This document shows positions 32,401 through 42,994 of a stretch of DNA of 64,000 nucleotides, piece after piece (position 1 is the first letter of the stretch; each line of letters begins with the position of its first letter). The notes beneath the pieces are model-generated. The model searched no databases. It had not been told where the DNA came from and saw only the letters and a program-made list of their open reading frames with translations. Source of the DNA: Proteromonas lacertae (Eukaryota; Sar; Bigyra; Opalinata; Proteromonadidae); the NCBI GenBank assembly GCA_002245135.1, contig NGBS01001161.1, positions 1 to 64,000 of the forward strand, given 5' to 3'. Position numbers and translations under genes: made by a program.

Positions 32401-35055
32401 TATGACAGAAATGGGTGATTCAAAATCAGCGAAAGGAACATTTATAGAAAGTGCAGAAACATTTGTTGTAAATATGCAGGATAGTTATGGTTCTGATGTT
32501 CAATTATCTGCAGCAATGGAAGCAGGTTATACAGCAGTGAAATTATGGGCAGATGTAGTAGAAAACACTTATTCATTTGATATTGAAAAGGCAAGAAAAA
32601 GAATGTATGGTTATTTGTATAGAAGCACAACAGGTGATTTAGAAATGAATGTAAATGGTTTTGCTAGTCGTGTTATATATTATGGTGTTGTTATAGCAAA
32701 TAGACGAATAAATATATTAAACTATGCAAAAACACCAGAAGAAGGTCAAGCATATGATCAATATCTACCTGAGAATGTTGGTTATACTTGTGATTGGACA
32801 GATAAAGGAGATAAACATAAATTAGATTCAATAAAAGTGATCTTTCTACATGAAGCTAATCATCAAGAGAATGAAATACCAATAATGTTAGAAGAAGCAG
32901 CAATGGTAAAAGAGATTAATTACAATAAAATAAATGGTTATAATATCATACCAGAATATATATTTGGTAATTCAAGTGAAGATTTTGATAATAAATTAAG
33001 TCAATACGATGAAGATGAAGAAGCAGTAGTTTTTATTGGTTGTAGAAGTGTTGAATGTCGTGAAATGGCAATAAAACATTCACACAAAACAGGGAAATTG
33101 TTCTACAATCTAGGAATGACAGAAGGTAATTATTGTAGTAAGAATGTAGTGAATATAGGAACAACAGCATATCAAAGAATATCATTGATATTAAAATATG
33201 CTTATACTCAATCAATAAACTTGTTCTATTTAGTAGGAGATGATACAGATGTTGATAGAATTGATTATGATATAGCAAATAATTATTTGAAGCAGAACCA
33301 ATCACAAAATCTTAGATCAACATATATAACTGATAAAGTCATTTCATTAAATGCAGTAACAACAATAATGGATAAAATAGTGAAATATAGTGATGGTGAA
33401 AGAGTTGGAATTATATTTACATTGAAAGGTGATAGAGCAACAACATTTTTGAAATATGTAGTTGATAGTAATTATTTGGCTAGAGAAATAGTGTTTTTGT
33501 TTGTTGAATATCGTTATTATGATTATAATAGATTTGATTTATCTCCATTTAGTGGTTCTTATGTTTCTGTGAGTTTTCATCCAATCCTACAAGCAGCATT
33601 ACCTCAATCATATATAAGTGATACACAGAATAATATTGGTATTAATACTATAATAACTGAAGAAGTAGAAAGTGTCAAAATAGTATTAGATTTGTGGCAA
33701 GAAACAATGATTAAAAGTTCATCAGATAGTAATGAAGTAATACCTACTGTAAATTATATGATGGTAAATACTATTGGTATTTCAAGATCAGTTCCATCAG
33801 GTACTTCTTATATTGAAGATAATAGTTATAGTAAAAGAAGTATTTATGTATTAGAAATAACAACAAATGGTGATTTGAATCAAATTGATCCTTATAGAGA
33901 TAGTGCAACAATTGATGTTGATCCAAATCCATATTATTTCTCATCAGTCCCTTCTGAATGTAAATTTGGTAAACAGAATGTCTATTTTACCTATGATAAT
34001 ACATTAGTTATTTTATTCTGGTTATTATTAGCAATTGCATGTTGTGGAGGATTGTTTTGTGTAATATTTACAATTGGAAATCAGAACAAATTGATTATCA
34101 GATCATTTGGAAGATTCTATAACTACTTATTATCATTTTTACTATTGATTACTCCATTGTCGGCTATTCCAATCGCTATTCCACCAAGTGAAAGTAATGG
34201 GATATGTATGGCTAGACCATTAATACTTGGATTATGTGTGAAAATGATATTAATGACTATGATAGCAAAAGCTTCAAAATTGTATAAAAAATTAAGAGTA
34301 ACTAGAACAGCAATGGTTACGAAAGTATATTATATTTATATATATTTATATAGACACATATATCTTCTATAAGAGTTACAACTTGTCTTTTAATTGCAAT
34401 AGCTATTGAAATTGTTATTCATTTGTTATGGAGATATATTGATCCAAATGAGTTTATGTCTGTTTATAGTCAAAAATATAGTTCTTATTTTGAGGAGATT
34501 TATATAAGAGAATGTTCAATATCAACTCCATTTACAATAGTAGAATTAATAATTGATGGAATTATGTGTGTTTGTCTTTTATTTTACAGTTATGAAGCTA
34601 GAAATATAGCAAATGAATTCAATGATTCACTTAGTTTGTTTTTATCTTCTATTATTACGACAATTCTTGGAGTTGTGTTGGTTGCTTTAGATTTTAATAT
34701 TGATAATGAACCAGATAGTGTATTGATCTTTAGAGGAATTGGAATTCAGATAAATGTGATTATATTATGTATTTTACAATTTGGACATATCCTTTTATAT
34801 ACATATATATTGTTTATTTTATATTTTTCTTAATTTGATATACTGAAAGTAGTTAATCTATATCTTAACGAAAATGCTGGTAGAAATACTTCATCTGGAT
34901 CAGCTGTGGATGGAAAGAATAAGACAGTGATGTCAACGACAAGTCATGGATATTCTCAATCGTTGTTAAAGTCTTCTACAATGTCTATGACCATGTCTCA
35001 TGGAAGATTCACTACAAATACACTCAAGACAATGACAACACAACAAAAAGTTTAA
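23477..35055 (+). CDS. Giant class C GPCR-like receptor with nine tandem Venus-flytrap modules
   Basis: An 11.6-kb gene encoding about 3,700 residues. A signal peptide (MILFFLLLINIPVIIT) is followed by nine PBP1/ANF-type ligand-binding modules of about 375-400 residues, starting near 23,507, 24,586, 25,764, 26,926, 28,136, 29,321, 30,476, 31,611 and 32,786. Module borders carry a recurring C-[DN]-[WYF] motif (QCDWD, TCNWN, VCDYS, TCDFS, TCDWT). Most modules contain an IN..GG..G word and a YP..EG.EC..N...TG segment like bacterial UrtA/AmiC urea/amide-binding proteins. A seven-helix region follows (33,990-34,810) with a class C-like layout, then a Ser/Thr-rich tail. Introns are clear at 25,346-25,392, 27,069-27,100, 27,289-27,333 and 34,325-34,353. 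Two frame changes (near 26,070 and 26,345) and the junction to the tail (near 34,835) are unresolved. It probably senses amino-acid- or amide-like ligands at the cell surface. Confidence 0.8.
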
Positions 35056-35155
35056 ATTTTCTTTATTTTTGAATTGAAATGTTGTGTTAGAGTTAAATTA
35101 AAAAAAGAAAATTCTAGATTTTTTTTGTTTTTTTTGTTTTTTTGTTTTTTGTTAA

Positions 35156-36323
35156 ATGCCATTCTTCAAAAGCGATGAGCTATCAGCTGATAAAGTGGTT
35201 GCTAAGAACCCATATTCAAGACTTATGTATTATATTCACTGTGTTAACAACTTAATCAAACTTGATAGTCAATACCCTACTGTTAAAAGGTTTAGTAATT
35301 TTTCAAACTGCGGATTTAGATCAAAGTGAAATTAAAGAACTGTATAGATTATGTCGACTTCTTCACCCAGAAAATCTGTATGGCAAGTGTTTTTTGAAGA
35401 GCGCACCAACCACACAAAAACCTAACAATTTATTTATATCAATATCAGTGATTACTTATACGAAGGAAGAAAGACCTGATGTAATTGTTGAAGGAAATCA
35501 CTTCCAGGTGAAGCAATTTATGGCATGTACTCCAGAATGGGAAAGTTTTTACTATCTACATCCAATGTGGGCATTAGCCACAATGGCAATAAAAATGTCT
35601 CAATCTATACTTCATATCAATTCTCCAGCAATTCCACCACAAGATTTATCAAATTCCATATTGGAAATGAGTATTCTTAGAAATATGAATGGAAGTGTAA
35701 ACAGAATCTCACCTTTAAAAACAAAACAATCATTATCAATTCCACCAGAAGTAACAAATTATGATTTAGAACAAAATCTATCAAATTCACAATTATCTCC
35801 AAATAAAAGTAATTTAAATACAAGTCATTTATCACTCAGTCATAGTATATTCAATCCAAATGATATGGATGAAAATATTCTACCAACATCCAAAGAAGTT
35901 GATGATATGTTAGAGAATAATAAACCACCTAAAAAACCTTACTTTGTAAAATATAAGAAATACAATTATATATATGATAAATTAAATTGGATATATTTAT
36001 TATCTGCAATTATTTATTTTGGTCTTTTAGTTGCTACAACTTATTTTTTCATTAAAGATGGTTATGAGAGTTGGAAAGTTGTTAGTATTGTCTTTGATTG
36101 TGTTTGTTGTTTATCTGAAGTTTCAATGTATTATTATATTAAGAAGAAATGTGTAGAAAATGTTAGATTTAGATTATATTCATTTGGTTTCTTTTTTATT
36201 CAAATAGTTACATGTGTGTTTTACTTGATTGTGTTTAGATGGTTTGCTATTGCAACTGGTGTTAGTTTTTTATTGTTTTTTGGAGCTGTAATAAAGAGTT
36301 GTTGTACTAGAGAAGCAATGTAA
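35156..36323 (+). CDS. Multi-pass membrane protein, paralogue of 36,457-37,422
   Basis: About 385 residues. The ATG at 35,156 follows a long T-rich tract. A soluble N-terminal part (SRLMYYIHCVNNLIKLD, then DLDQSEIKELYRLCRLLHPE) is followed by a Ser/Asn-rich linker and four membrane spans at the C-terminus (WIYLLSAIIYFGLLVATTYF, VVSIVFDCVCCLSEVSMYYY, FGFFFIQIVTCVFYLIVF, FAIATGVSFLLFFGAVIKS). The frame changes near 35,280: either a short intron (22-48 bp options exist) or an extra base in an A run. The minus-strand neighbour has the same order of motifs. The family is not recognised. Confidence 0.6.
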
Positions 36324-36456
36324 GATAAATCATGTGTTTTTTTATTACATAATGTGTGTTTTATTTTTTATAATTTACACATAAACAAACAAAATGAACA
36401 AATGATATGATATATATATATATATATATGATTAAATATAAATAACAGATGATAAT

Positions 36457-37422
36457 CTATAACATATTATCAACAGACTGTTCCAATAGTTGTCTCTGCC
36501 TGGTTTCTTCAATTTCCTTTAATTGTTCTTCTTTCTTTTCTTTTCTCATTTTCTTTAATCCATAACATCCTCTCACTGTATGAATAAGATGTGATACTAA
36601 CAGAATGCAATCAAATAAAATAGCTATGACCCACCAAACTGCGTGGAAGGGTATTCCAACAATATAATAAACCATATAAATCCACGAATAGTATAAATAT
36701 TTCTGAGGTAAAAGAGATGAAAATAGTAATCCACCTAATTCTATACATAATCCGATTGTACTAAATACAACGTTTTCAAAAGTGAATTCTCGTCTAATTC
36801 CAAAGTATTGATCCAACGTATATATTTCAAATATAATGCAATATATCAATCCTATTAAATGCAAACCAATTTGTGTTGATATTGAAGGTAACCATAGAGA
36901 AAGATCCACTTTCACTGTCGTTCTTTTCTCAGGCTTTGTAACCACACAAATATTTATTCTGCTCTGTTTTCTAACAAATTTGTAAGAATCTACTTTTCTC
37001 TTCAATATATCAATTGGAGTAAAATAAAATCTATCCATCCATTTCACTTTATATGCTAAAACATGATGAATATATAATCTAACACCATTTATAGTGAAAT
37101 TATTATAATCACACTGTTTCTTATCAATTGACTGTGTCGGATATATGCAATGAGTTACATCTTGACATAAATCGTCATTGTTAATAATACAATACGAATC
37201 AAACACCAGTGGACTAAATCTTTGACATATCTCATATAATTCTTTTTCCTCATCCTGCTTTAAACAATATTGATCATAATTTAAATAATGGACTATTTCT
37301 GGACAAACTGGTCTCAGATCAACTAGTTGGTTAATGTTCCATAAATAGTACAATAACCTATGTCTGGAATCATCAGTTGTATCAAGCAAATCCAATTCAT
37401 TCTCTTCAACTTCCTCTTCCAT
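36457..37422 (-). CDS. Multi-pass membrane protein, paralogue of 35,156-36,323
   Basis: 321 residues, single exon, starting with an acidic MEEEVEENELDLLD. The motif order matches the upstream gene: SRHRLLYYLWNINQLVDL, then DEEKELYEICQRFSP, then a middle soluble part with Cys pairs, then about four membrane spans (QIGLHLIGLIYCIIFEI, NVVFSTIGLCIELGGLLF, YYSWIYMVYYIVGIPFHA, WWVIAILFDCILLVSHLI). It ends in a charged coiled coil (KKMRKEKKEEQLKEIEETRQ). The two genes lie tail to tail with 133 bp between stops, including an AT dinucleotide run at about 36,410-36,430. The family is not recognised. Confidence 0.65.
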   Translation of the reverse strand: MEEEVEENELDLLDTTDDSRHRLLYYLWNINQLVDLRPVCPEIVHYLNYDQYCLKQDEEKELYEICQRFSPLVFDSYCIINNDDLCQDVTHCIYPTQSIDKKQCDYNNFTINGVRLYIHHVLAYKVKWMDRFYFTPIDILKRKVDSYKFVRKQSRINICVVTKPEKRTTVKVDLSLWLPSISTQIGLHLIGLIYCIIFEIYTLDQYFGIRREFTFENVVFSTIGLCIELGGLLFSSLLPQKYLYYSWIYMVYYIVGIPFHAVWWVIAILFDCILLVSHLIHTVRGCYGLKKMRKEKKEEQLKEIEETRQRQLLEQSVDNML

Positions 37423-37773
37423 TAAAATATTAGTGAAAAACTGAAAAAAAACAAAAAAAACTACTCGAGCCTTCTAAAAGCTTGATTGAAATATTCAACT
37501 TAGAATTAGAAAAATTATAAAAAATTGATAGAGTGTGTTTTATGATATCAACAAGATTAATTTGTAGTATTATAATGAAATTTCCTAGTCATGTAAAATT
37601 TCTCTAAAGATGGGAAACATCTTGAGCATCATACTCATTTTGTTCATTAAGTTATTATGTTTATTTTTACAATAAACCAACCCTAAAAACACAAAAAAAC
37701 AAAAACTAATAATAGCCGTTACACAAAACAAATTTTTTAAAAGATTAGTGAAAGCGTTTTACATTAATATATA
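37423..37773. other. Divergent intergenic region, 351 bp
   Basis: No gene is seen. A-rich runs with scattered C (AAAAAACAAAAAAAACTAC near 37,445; AAAACACAAAAAAACAAAAAC near 37,686) lie on the side of each start codon. They are the mirror of the T-rich tract upstream of 35,156 and are probably promoter poly(dA:dT) tracts. Confidence 0.4.
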
Positions 37774-38765
37774 ATGGATGGTCCTTTAACAGATTGCGAT
37801 TATATTAGATACTTTTTTATTACAGCTGTTGTGATTGGTGGTTTAGTGAAATTCGGGTTTTTAGTTCCAACTATAATTTCACACAATCCAGATTATATTG
37901 TAGTTATTGTTGTAGCTGGAGTAGCACTAATATTAGGTTTTTTCTTAGCTCATAGGTATTATTACGGAGCTTGGCGTGAAGAATCTGATAGAATTAATAT
38001 TGCTTTATTTTTACCCCTTGGGTTTGTTTTCCATTGTATTCCATGTATAATAATATTCTTATTCTACTACATCATGAATTTTGCCATTTACAACGAATAT
38101 ATGGAAGCCAAAGAATCAAACTGGAAGGATCCAAAGCGGTATGGTGAAATGTGGTATTGCTGGGGTGTTTTTATTATTTCAAATATACTCTCGGTGGTTG
38201 GATTTAGATCAGATTCTCTAATAATGGCTTGTTGTTTGAAAAAGAGTTCAGAATATCTATCCGATCAAATTTATCAAAAAACTATTGGTCCAGGAAGAGC
38301 AAATTCAAATGGAAGTGGATCATCAAAAACAAAACTTCCAACTACAGTGAAATCCTTAGGAATGGATGGTTCTGAATTTGGTAAAGGTGGAATAGGAGAA
38401 AAGGTATTGGATAAGCCAAAAGAAGCTTCTGAATTCGGGCCAAATTCTGCTTATAAAAGATCAAATGATTTACCATCATATCAACCTAATATGTTTGGTA
38501 TAACTGCAGGTCCACCACCTCCACCTACAGGAGAAACAAGATTAAAGATATCTATTAAGACACCAGCAGAACAAAGAGTAGCAAGAAAAGCTGGTGGTAC
38601 TGAAGAAGATGGACCTACATTTTGTACTAGATATGTGAGTGTATATTATTAATTGTTTTATTTATTTATTTATAGTTGTACAGGATGTTCTTAGGTTATA
38701 TTTATGGTTTAGCGTTTGCTTATATCGTTTATTTAGTTGGATTCATCTACGGTAGTGCAAAATAA
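37774..38765 (+). CDS. Multi-pass membrane protein with proline-rich loop
   Basis: 316 residues in two exons; a 41-bp intron (38,635-38,675) restores the frame. There are four N-terminal membrane spans (YFFITAVVIGGLVKFGFLVP, YIVVIVVAGVALILGFFLA, IALFLPLGFVFHCIPCIIIF, WGVFIISNILSVVGF) and a long Gly/Ser/Pro-rich stretch (about 170-275) with GPPPPPTGE. A last hydrophobic helix encoded by exon 2 (MFLGYIYGLAFAYIVYLVGF) gives a fifth span. No family is recognised. The proline-rich stretch could bind SH3- or WW-like partners. It is the third membrane-protein gene after the giant receptor, and related roles are possible but unproven. Confidence 0.65.
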
Positions 38766-38889
38766 TCCGATTGTTCTTTATAACTCTTATATACATTTAA
38801 TTTTAAACTCTTGTTGAACTTGTGTTGTGTTTGTTGTGTTTTTAATTAATAATTGAAAATATATTCGTTTTAGTTTTCTAATTTTCGTT

Positions 38890-39386
38890 ATGTCTTTTAA
38901 CTGGGATTCTAATACTTTAAAACAAAGATACGACTGGGAATGGATGTATTCACATCTACATCTATCTATTTAGGAGAAGTAAACAAGATAACAACAAAGA
39001 GATCCATCGAAACCCAAGTAGAAATTCTACAATGCGTAGTTCACCACCTTTGTATTTATCAGATGATCATATCCATTAGGGAGACATTAAGTGAGCGTCA
39101 TCAACAACAAACATTTAATCAAGCATTATTGGAAACTGGATATAGACCAAGGGATTTTCCAAATAAAGGTTCTACTAAGTTCTTTTCACCCATTGAGACT
39201 AAATATTATGAGTATTTAATGTAATTTTTATTAAATGCATATAGAGCAAAACTTGCATCACCACAAAAGCCAGTCTATAAATATCTAACATATAGAGAAG
39301 AACAGTTAGAGAAAGAAATTAATCAATTAGATGAAACTGTTAAATCTAGCAAAAGACCATTCAATCCACTTGATAGTGTATATTAA
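38890..39386 (+). CDS. Small conserved-looking protein of 138 residues
   Basis: Four exons; the introns at 38,946-38,973 (28 bp), 39,052-39,079 (28 bp) and 39,221-39,244 (24 bp) restore the frame exactly, which strongly supports the model. The protein starts MSFNWDSNTLKQRYDWEWM. It contains an Asn/Ser-rich part, LETGYRPRDFPNKGSTKFFS and a short C-terminal coiled coil (YLTYREEQLEKEINQLDET). It has no membrane span or known motif. Short proteins of this style are common among cilium-associated microtubule inner proteins, and the next gene is LRRC23, but a ciliary role is only a guess. Confidence 0.6.
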
Positions 39387-39532
39387 TTTAATTTATGAGT
39401 TTTATTTTATTATTATTATTTTTTCTATTTCAAGAATTATCATATAAAAAAGAAATAATAATTTAATTTTTATCTTTTTATTTAATATAATTACCAAAAT
39501 TATTATTATTATTATTTATTTATTTATTATCA

Positions 39533-40867
39533 TTATTCATCTTCATCTTCATCATCTTCTTCACCATCTTCTTTAGCTTTCTTCTTTCTCTCTTCTTCAG
39601 CTAATCTTGCTTCTTCTTCCTCTTGTCTCTTTCGTTCTTCTTCTTCTTCTAACTGCCTTTGTTTCTCTTCTTCTTCTTGTCTTTTTCTTTCAGCTTCTTC
39701 CTCTTCTTTTCGTTGTCTTTCTTCTTCTTCTTCTCTCTTTCGCTCTTCTTCTTCTTCTAATTTCCTTTGTCTCTCCTCTTCCTCTTGTTGTCGCTTTTCT
39801 TCAGCTCTTTCTTCTAAGACTTGATCTTTTTCATTTCTTTCTTCTTCTGTGAATCTTTCATCATCTAAACTCTCTAATTTTGGTAATAATATTAACACTT
39901 CTTGTCGATAGTTATCAGCTCCAGTTACAGGTGAATCAATAAATGATAATTTCTTTAGATTTGGTAAAGCTTGGAATTTTTTCACTTCTTCTATTTCTTC
40001 AATACCTGTATTATTCATTGATAATGATACTAAGGATGTGATTGCAAGAATACCATCAATCTTCTTTAAATTCCTATTTTTATTATATAAAAGTAATATA
40101 CGGATTGTTATTAAGTGATAATTCTTTTAATGAAGGAAGTTGCTCTAATTCAACTGCATGTCTCAGTCGATTGTCATCTAAATATAATTGTTCTAAATCT
40201 GGTAAACTACCAATATGAGCAGTTGATTTTAATTTATTTTGACGAAAATATGCAGTTCTTAGTTTAGGGAAATGATCTATACCCTCTATATCTTTTAATT
40301 TATTATAATCTAAATTGATGGAGACTATTGTATCTGATCCTGATTCTTTAATATCTGCTATTCGATTATGTGATGCTATAAGGATTTGAAAGTGTAATTG
40401 TGGGAATCTTGGTAAAGATTCAATTTGATTATATGCTACTGTTAAATATAATAGACTATCGATTGTGCTGAGTTGGCTGATTTCTTTTAATTTATTCCTT
40501 GAAAAATCTATTGTTCTTAAATGGGGGAATTTTGATATAATTTCACCTACTGATGTTATTCTTTTTTTCTAATTGAATAATGTAATTATAAACATACTTT
40601 TAAATCAAGTTTGCTGAACGCATATCCTTTCCCGTCAATTGTTTTAACAATCTCTGATAAACCTTTATCCATAAATTCTTGAGTGAGAGGATGTCTATCC
40701 TTCCATGGTGGTGTTGCTAATTACAATAAACTGCATCTATATATACGATCTTCCTCTTCAGGCTCTTCTTCCTCTTCTGGATGTTCCTCTTCTAAATTTT
40801 CTTGGTTTTCTTCTTCACCATTTTCTTCTTCTTGGTTTTCTTCCTCTTCGTTCTCAGCGTCACTCAT
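39533..40867 (-). CDS. LRRC23: LRRC23-like radial spoke leucine-rich repeat protein
   Basis: 415 residues in four exons; introns of 28-30 bp (40,717-40,746; 40,569-40,597; 40,074-40,101) restore the frame exactly. The order matches animal LRRC23: an acidic N-terminus, a PLTQEFMDKGLSEIVKTIDG motif with AFSKLDLK, then SDS22-type repeats (LRTIDFSRNKLKEISQLS, IVSINLDYNKLKDIEGID, LEQLYLDDNRLRHAVELE) and an LRR cap (DSPVTGADNYRQEVLILLPK, then LESLDDERFTEEER). A long Glu/Arg coiled-coil tail follows, longer than in animals. LRRC23 is a radial spoke (RS3) head protein of motile cilia, so this gene implies a ciliated or flagellated stage. It is divergent from the Rmp1-like gene, with 65 bp between start codons. 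Confidence 0.8.
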
Positions 40868-40932
40868 TATTTCGAATTAAACTGATAAAAAAACGCTTTA
40901 CTTCAAGCTTAGGTAATCAAGCTTTTTTGATC

Positions 40933-41585
40933 ATGTCTAGAAAAAGAAAATATAATGAGACTTTTAGTATAAAAGAATCATGTTATCATTATAGTTGAAC
41001 AAAACATATTAATCAATCAACCAAAACAATCTAATCTTTATGATATTGTTCAAAAAGAGTTTGATATATTGTCTTCTATTATGTTTCTATCTAAGAATCA
41101 GCATAGAAGAACAAAATATTTTCAACATTTACAGAAGGTATAGATTTATTCTATTTTTGTTAGTCTCAAAAGTGTATAAGTCATTTACTCAAAAATAATG
41201 ATCAAAAAGACTTTATATATCCATTGTATATCGAATAATAAGATTATATATTATGTTTTTAGAGATTTTTCAACTCAATTATACAAAGATCTCAACCAGA
41301 CTATTGATTCTATAAAACTATCTCTTCAATATCATTTTTTATAATAAGAAATTTACTTTTCTTTATAATATCTATATTTCATATTATGTTGATTAACAAA
41401 GGCTTTTATACACCTTACGCAAGTGTAGTTGTGGCAATTTTGAGTAGAATATACTCTATATTGTACTATATTGTTAATGGCACTAATGATTCAACTGTAT
41501 TTCTTATTTTTTTAGTTTTATATAGATCATTAATACTGTTGTGGATAATAGTGATGATTTAGGATGTATAATTGAAAGAAAATGA
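40933..41585 (+). CDS. RNase MRP Rmp1 / NEPRO-like nucleolar protein
   Basis: A short multi-exon gene. Exon 1 (MSRKRKYNETF) is joined by a 28-bp intron (40,967-40,994) to a part reading FLSKNQHRRTKYFQHLQK, the K-N-Q-H-R-x-x-K/W signature of Rmp1/NEPRO proteins. Further exons continue in frame, and a later one reads NKGFYTPYASVVVAILSRI, matching the family's G-x-F-x-P...V-x-A-x-L-[AS]-R-I motif. A last exon ends in a TGA stop at 41,583-41,585. One junction between about 41,330 and 41,400 is not resolved by eye. The family binds the RNase MRP or related nucleolar RNA in rRNA processing. Confidence 0.55.
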
Positions 41586-41850
41586 TTATGTGTTTGTTAT
41601 ATCTTTATTTAGAAAGTATATTTGAAATATACATGTTACCTTGTTTTCATTTTGGGTTTAACAGCATTATATGTGCAACATAATCTTCAATGAAATATTA
41701 ATTCTACTAATCTCTGTTCCTAACATGCTTAAATTAGAAAAATAAAGAAATATGTTTAGTTATTTTTCATTATAATGATCAATAATCAAATTTGATAACT
41801 ATACTTATCATTTATCATTTTCGTCCATTTGCTGTTCTTTTCAATTTATC

Positions 41851-42751
41851 ATGCAAACAGAACAAACTCCAGCCCCAGTTGCTACTGAAGCTCCAGTTGG
41901 TATATATACATTCTTATATTTCCTTATTTTTCTTTTTTAACTATGAATTTTTGTTTATGTAATTTATAATAGAAAGAGGTAACTTCCCACGTGGAAGAGG
42001 TGGTAGAGGTCGTGGTGGTAGAGGAAGAGGAAGAGGTGGTCGTGGACAAAACGGACAAGAAGAAAAAGGAGGATGGGTTCCAGTCACCAAGTTAGGAAGA
42101 TTAGTAAAAGACGGTTTAATCAAATCTTTAGAAGAAATTTACTTATATTCCCTCCCAATCAAGGAATTCCAGATAATTGATAAATTCTTACCAGATATCA
42201 AGGATGAAGTTATGACAGTTATGAGTGTACAAAAACAAACTGCTGCAGGTCAAAGAACTAGATTCAAGGCTTTCGTAGCTGTTGGTGATTCAAACGGACA
42301 TATTGGTTTAGGTGCAAAATGTTCAAGCGAAGTTGCTACTTCAATCCGTGTTGCTATTAATTTAGCCAAATTAGCAGTAGTACCCATCAGAAGAGGTTAT
42401 TGGGGTAATATGGTCGGCAAACCACACACAATCGCTTGTAAGGTAACTGGTAAATGTGGTTCAGTACGTATTCGATTAATTCCAGCTCCAAGAGGTACAG
42501 GTTTAGTTGCTTCTCCAGTTCCTAAGAAGTTATTACAAATGGCTGGTTTAGAAGATATTTATACATCCAGTCAAGGACATACACGTACATTAGGTAACTA
42601 TGTTCGTGCTACTTATGCTGCTTTAAGATCATCTTATGCTTTCTTATCACCTGATTTATGGGCTCAAACAAAATTAGGACAATCACCTTATCAAGAACAT
42701 ACTGATTATTTAAGTGAACAAAGTGAAAAGAAGAATAATAGAAGAGAATAA
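41851..42751 (+). CDS. RPS2: 40S ribosomal protein uS5 (RPS2)
   Basis: 275 residues in two exons; the 73-bp intron (41,900-41,972) is much longer than the usual 28 bp of this locus. The N-terminal RGG-rich tail ([19 protein letters not shown]) is followed by the double-stranded RNA-binding S5 domain ([20 protein letters not shown]) and the C-terminal S5 domain ([20 protein letters not shown]). The length and motifs match eukaryotic RPS2. Codon use is more G/C-ending (TTC, ATC, AAG) than in neighbouring genes, as expected for a highly expressed gene. Confidence 0.97.
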
Positions 42752-42765
42752 ATGTTGAGAGTTCT

Positions 42766-42842
42766 AAGATCTATAGTTAATGGGAAAAGTGTTTATATGG
42801 ACGTAAAACACTACGGTGCGTAGGTGCTGGCCTATTAACTAT
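42766..42842 (+). ncRNA. Candidate structured RNA or hairpin after RPS2
   Basis: A 13-bp perfect inverted repeat (ATCTATAGTTAAT facing ATTAACTATAGAT) encloses about 50 bases with an inner possible stem (AGTGTTT facing AAAACACT) and an unusually GC-rich segment (ACGGTGCGTAGGTGCTGG). It is followed by TTGAACAGCA. A single-hairpin H/ACA-type snoRNA would look similar (ACA near the 3' end), but a 3' UTR hairpin or small inverted-repeat element is equally possible. Confidence 0.3.
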
Positions 42843-42994
42843 AGATTGAACAGCAAAGAATTATAAATTTTGTTTTTGTTTTGGGTATTTTCAAATAATT
42901 TAATAAACTCGTTATTATCATGTGAAGCAGGAGGTTTGTATGTATAGAATAACAGTTAATAAATAATATAATCAACAATTTCAATTCATTTAAT

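Noticed and set aside
34834-35055. Separate small gene after the receptor
   Set aside because: The stretch reads as a Ser/Thr-rich tail in the same frame as the 7TM part, and no promoter space or good start codon is present. I kept it with the receptor, though the junction is unresolved.
39607-39852. Plus-strand Leu/Phe-rich open stretch
   Set aside because: It is the antisense shadow of the Glu/Arg tail of the LRRC23-like gene.
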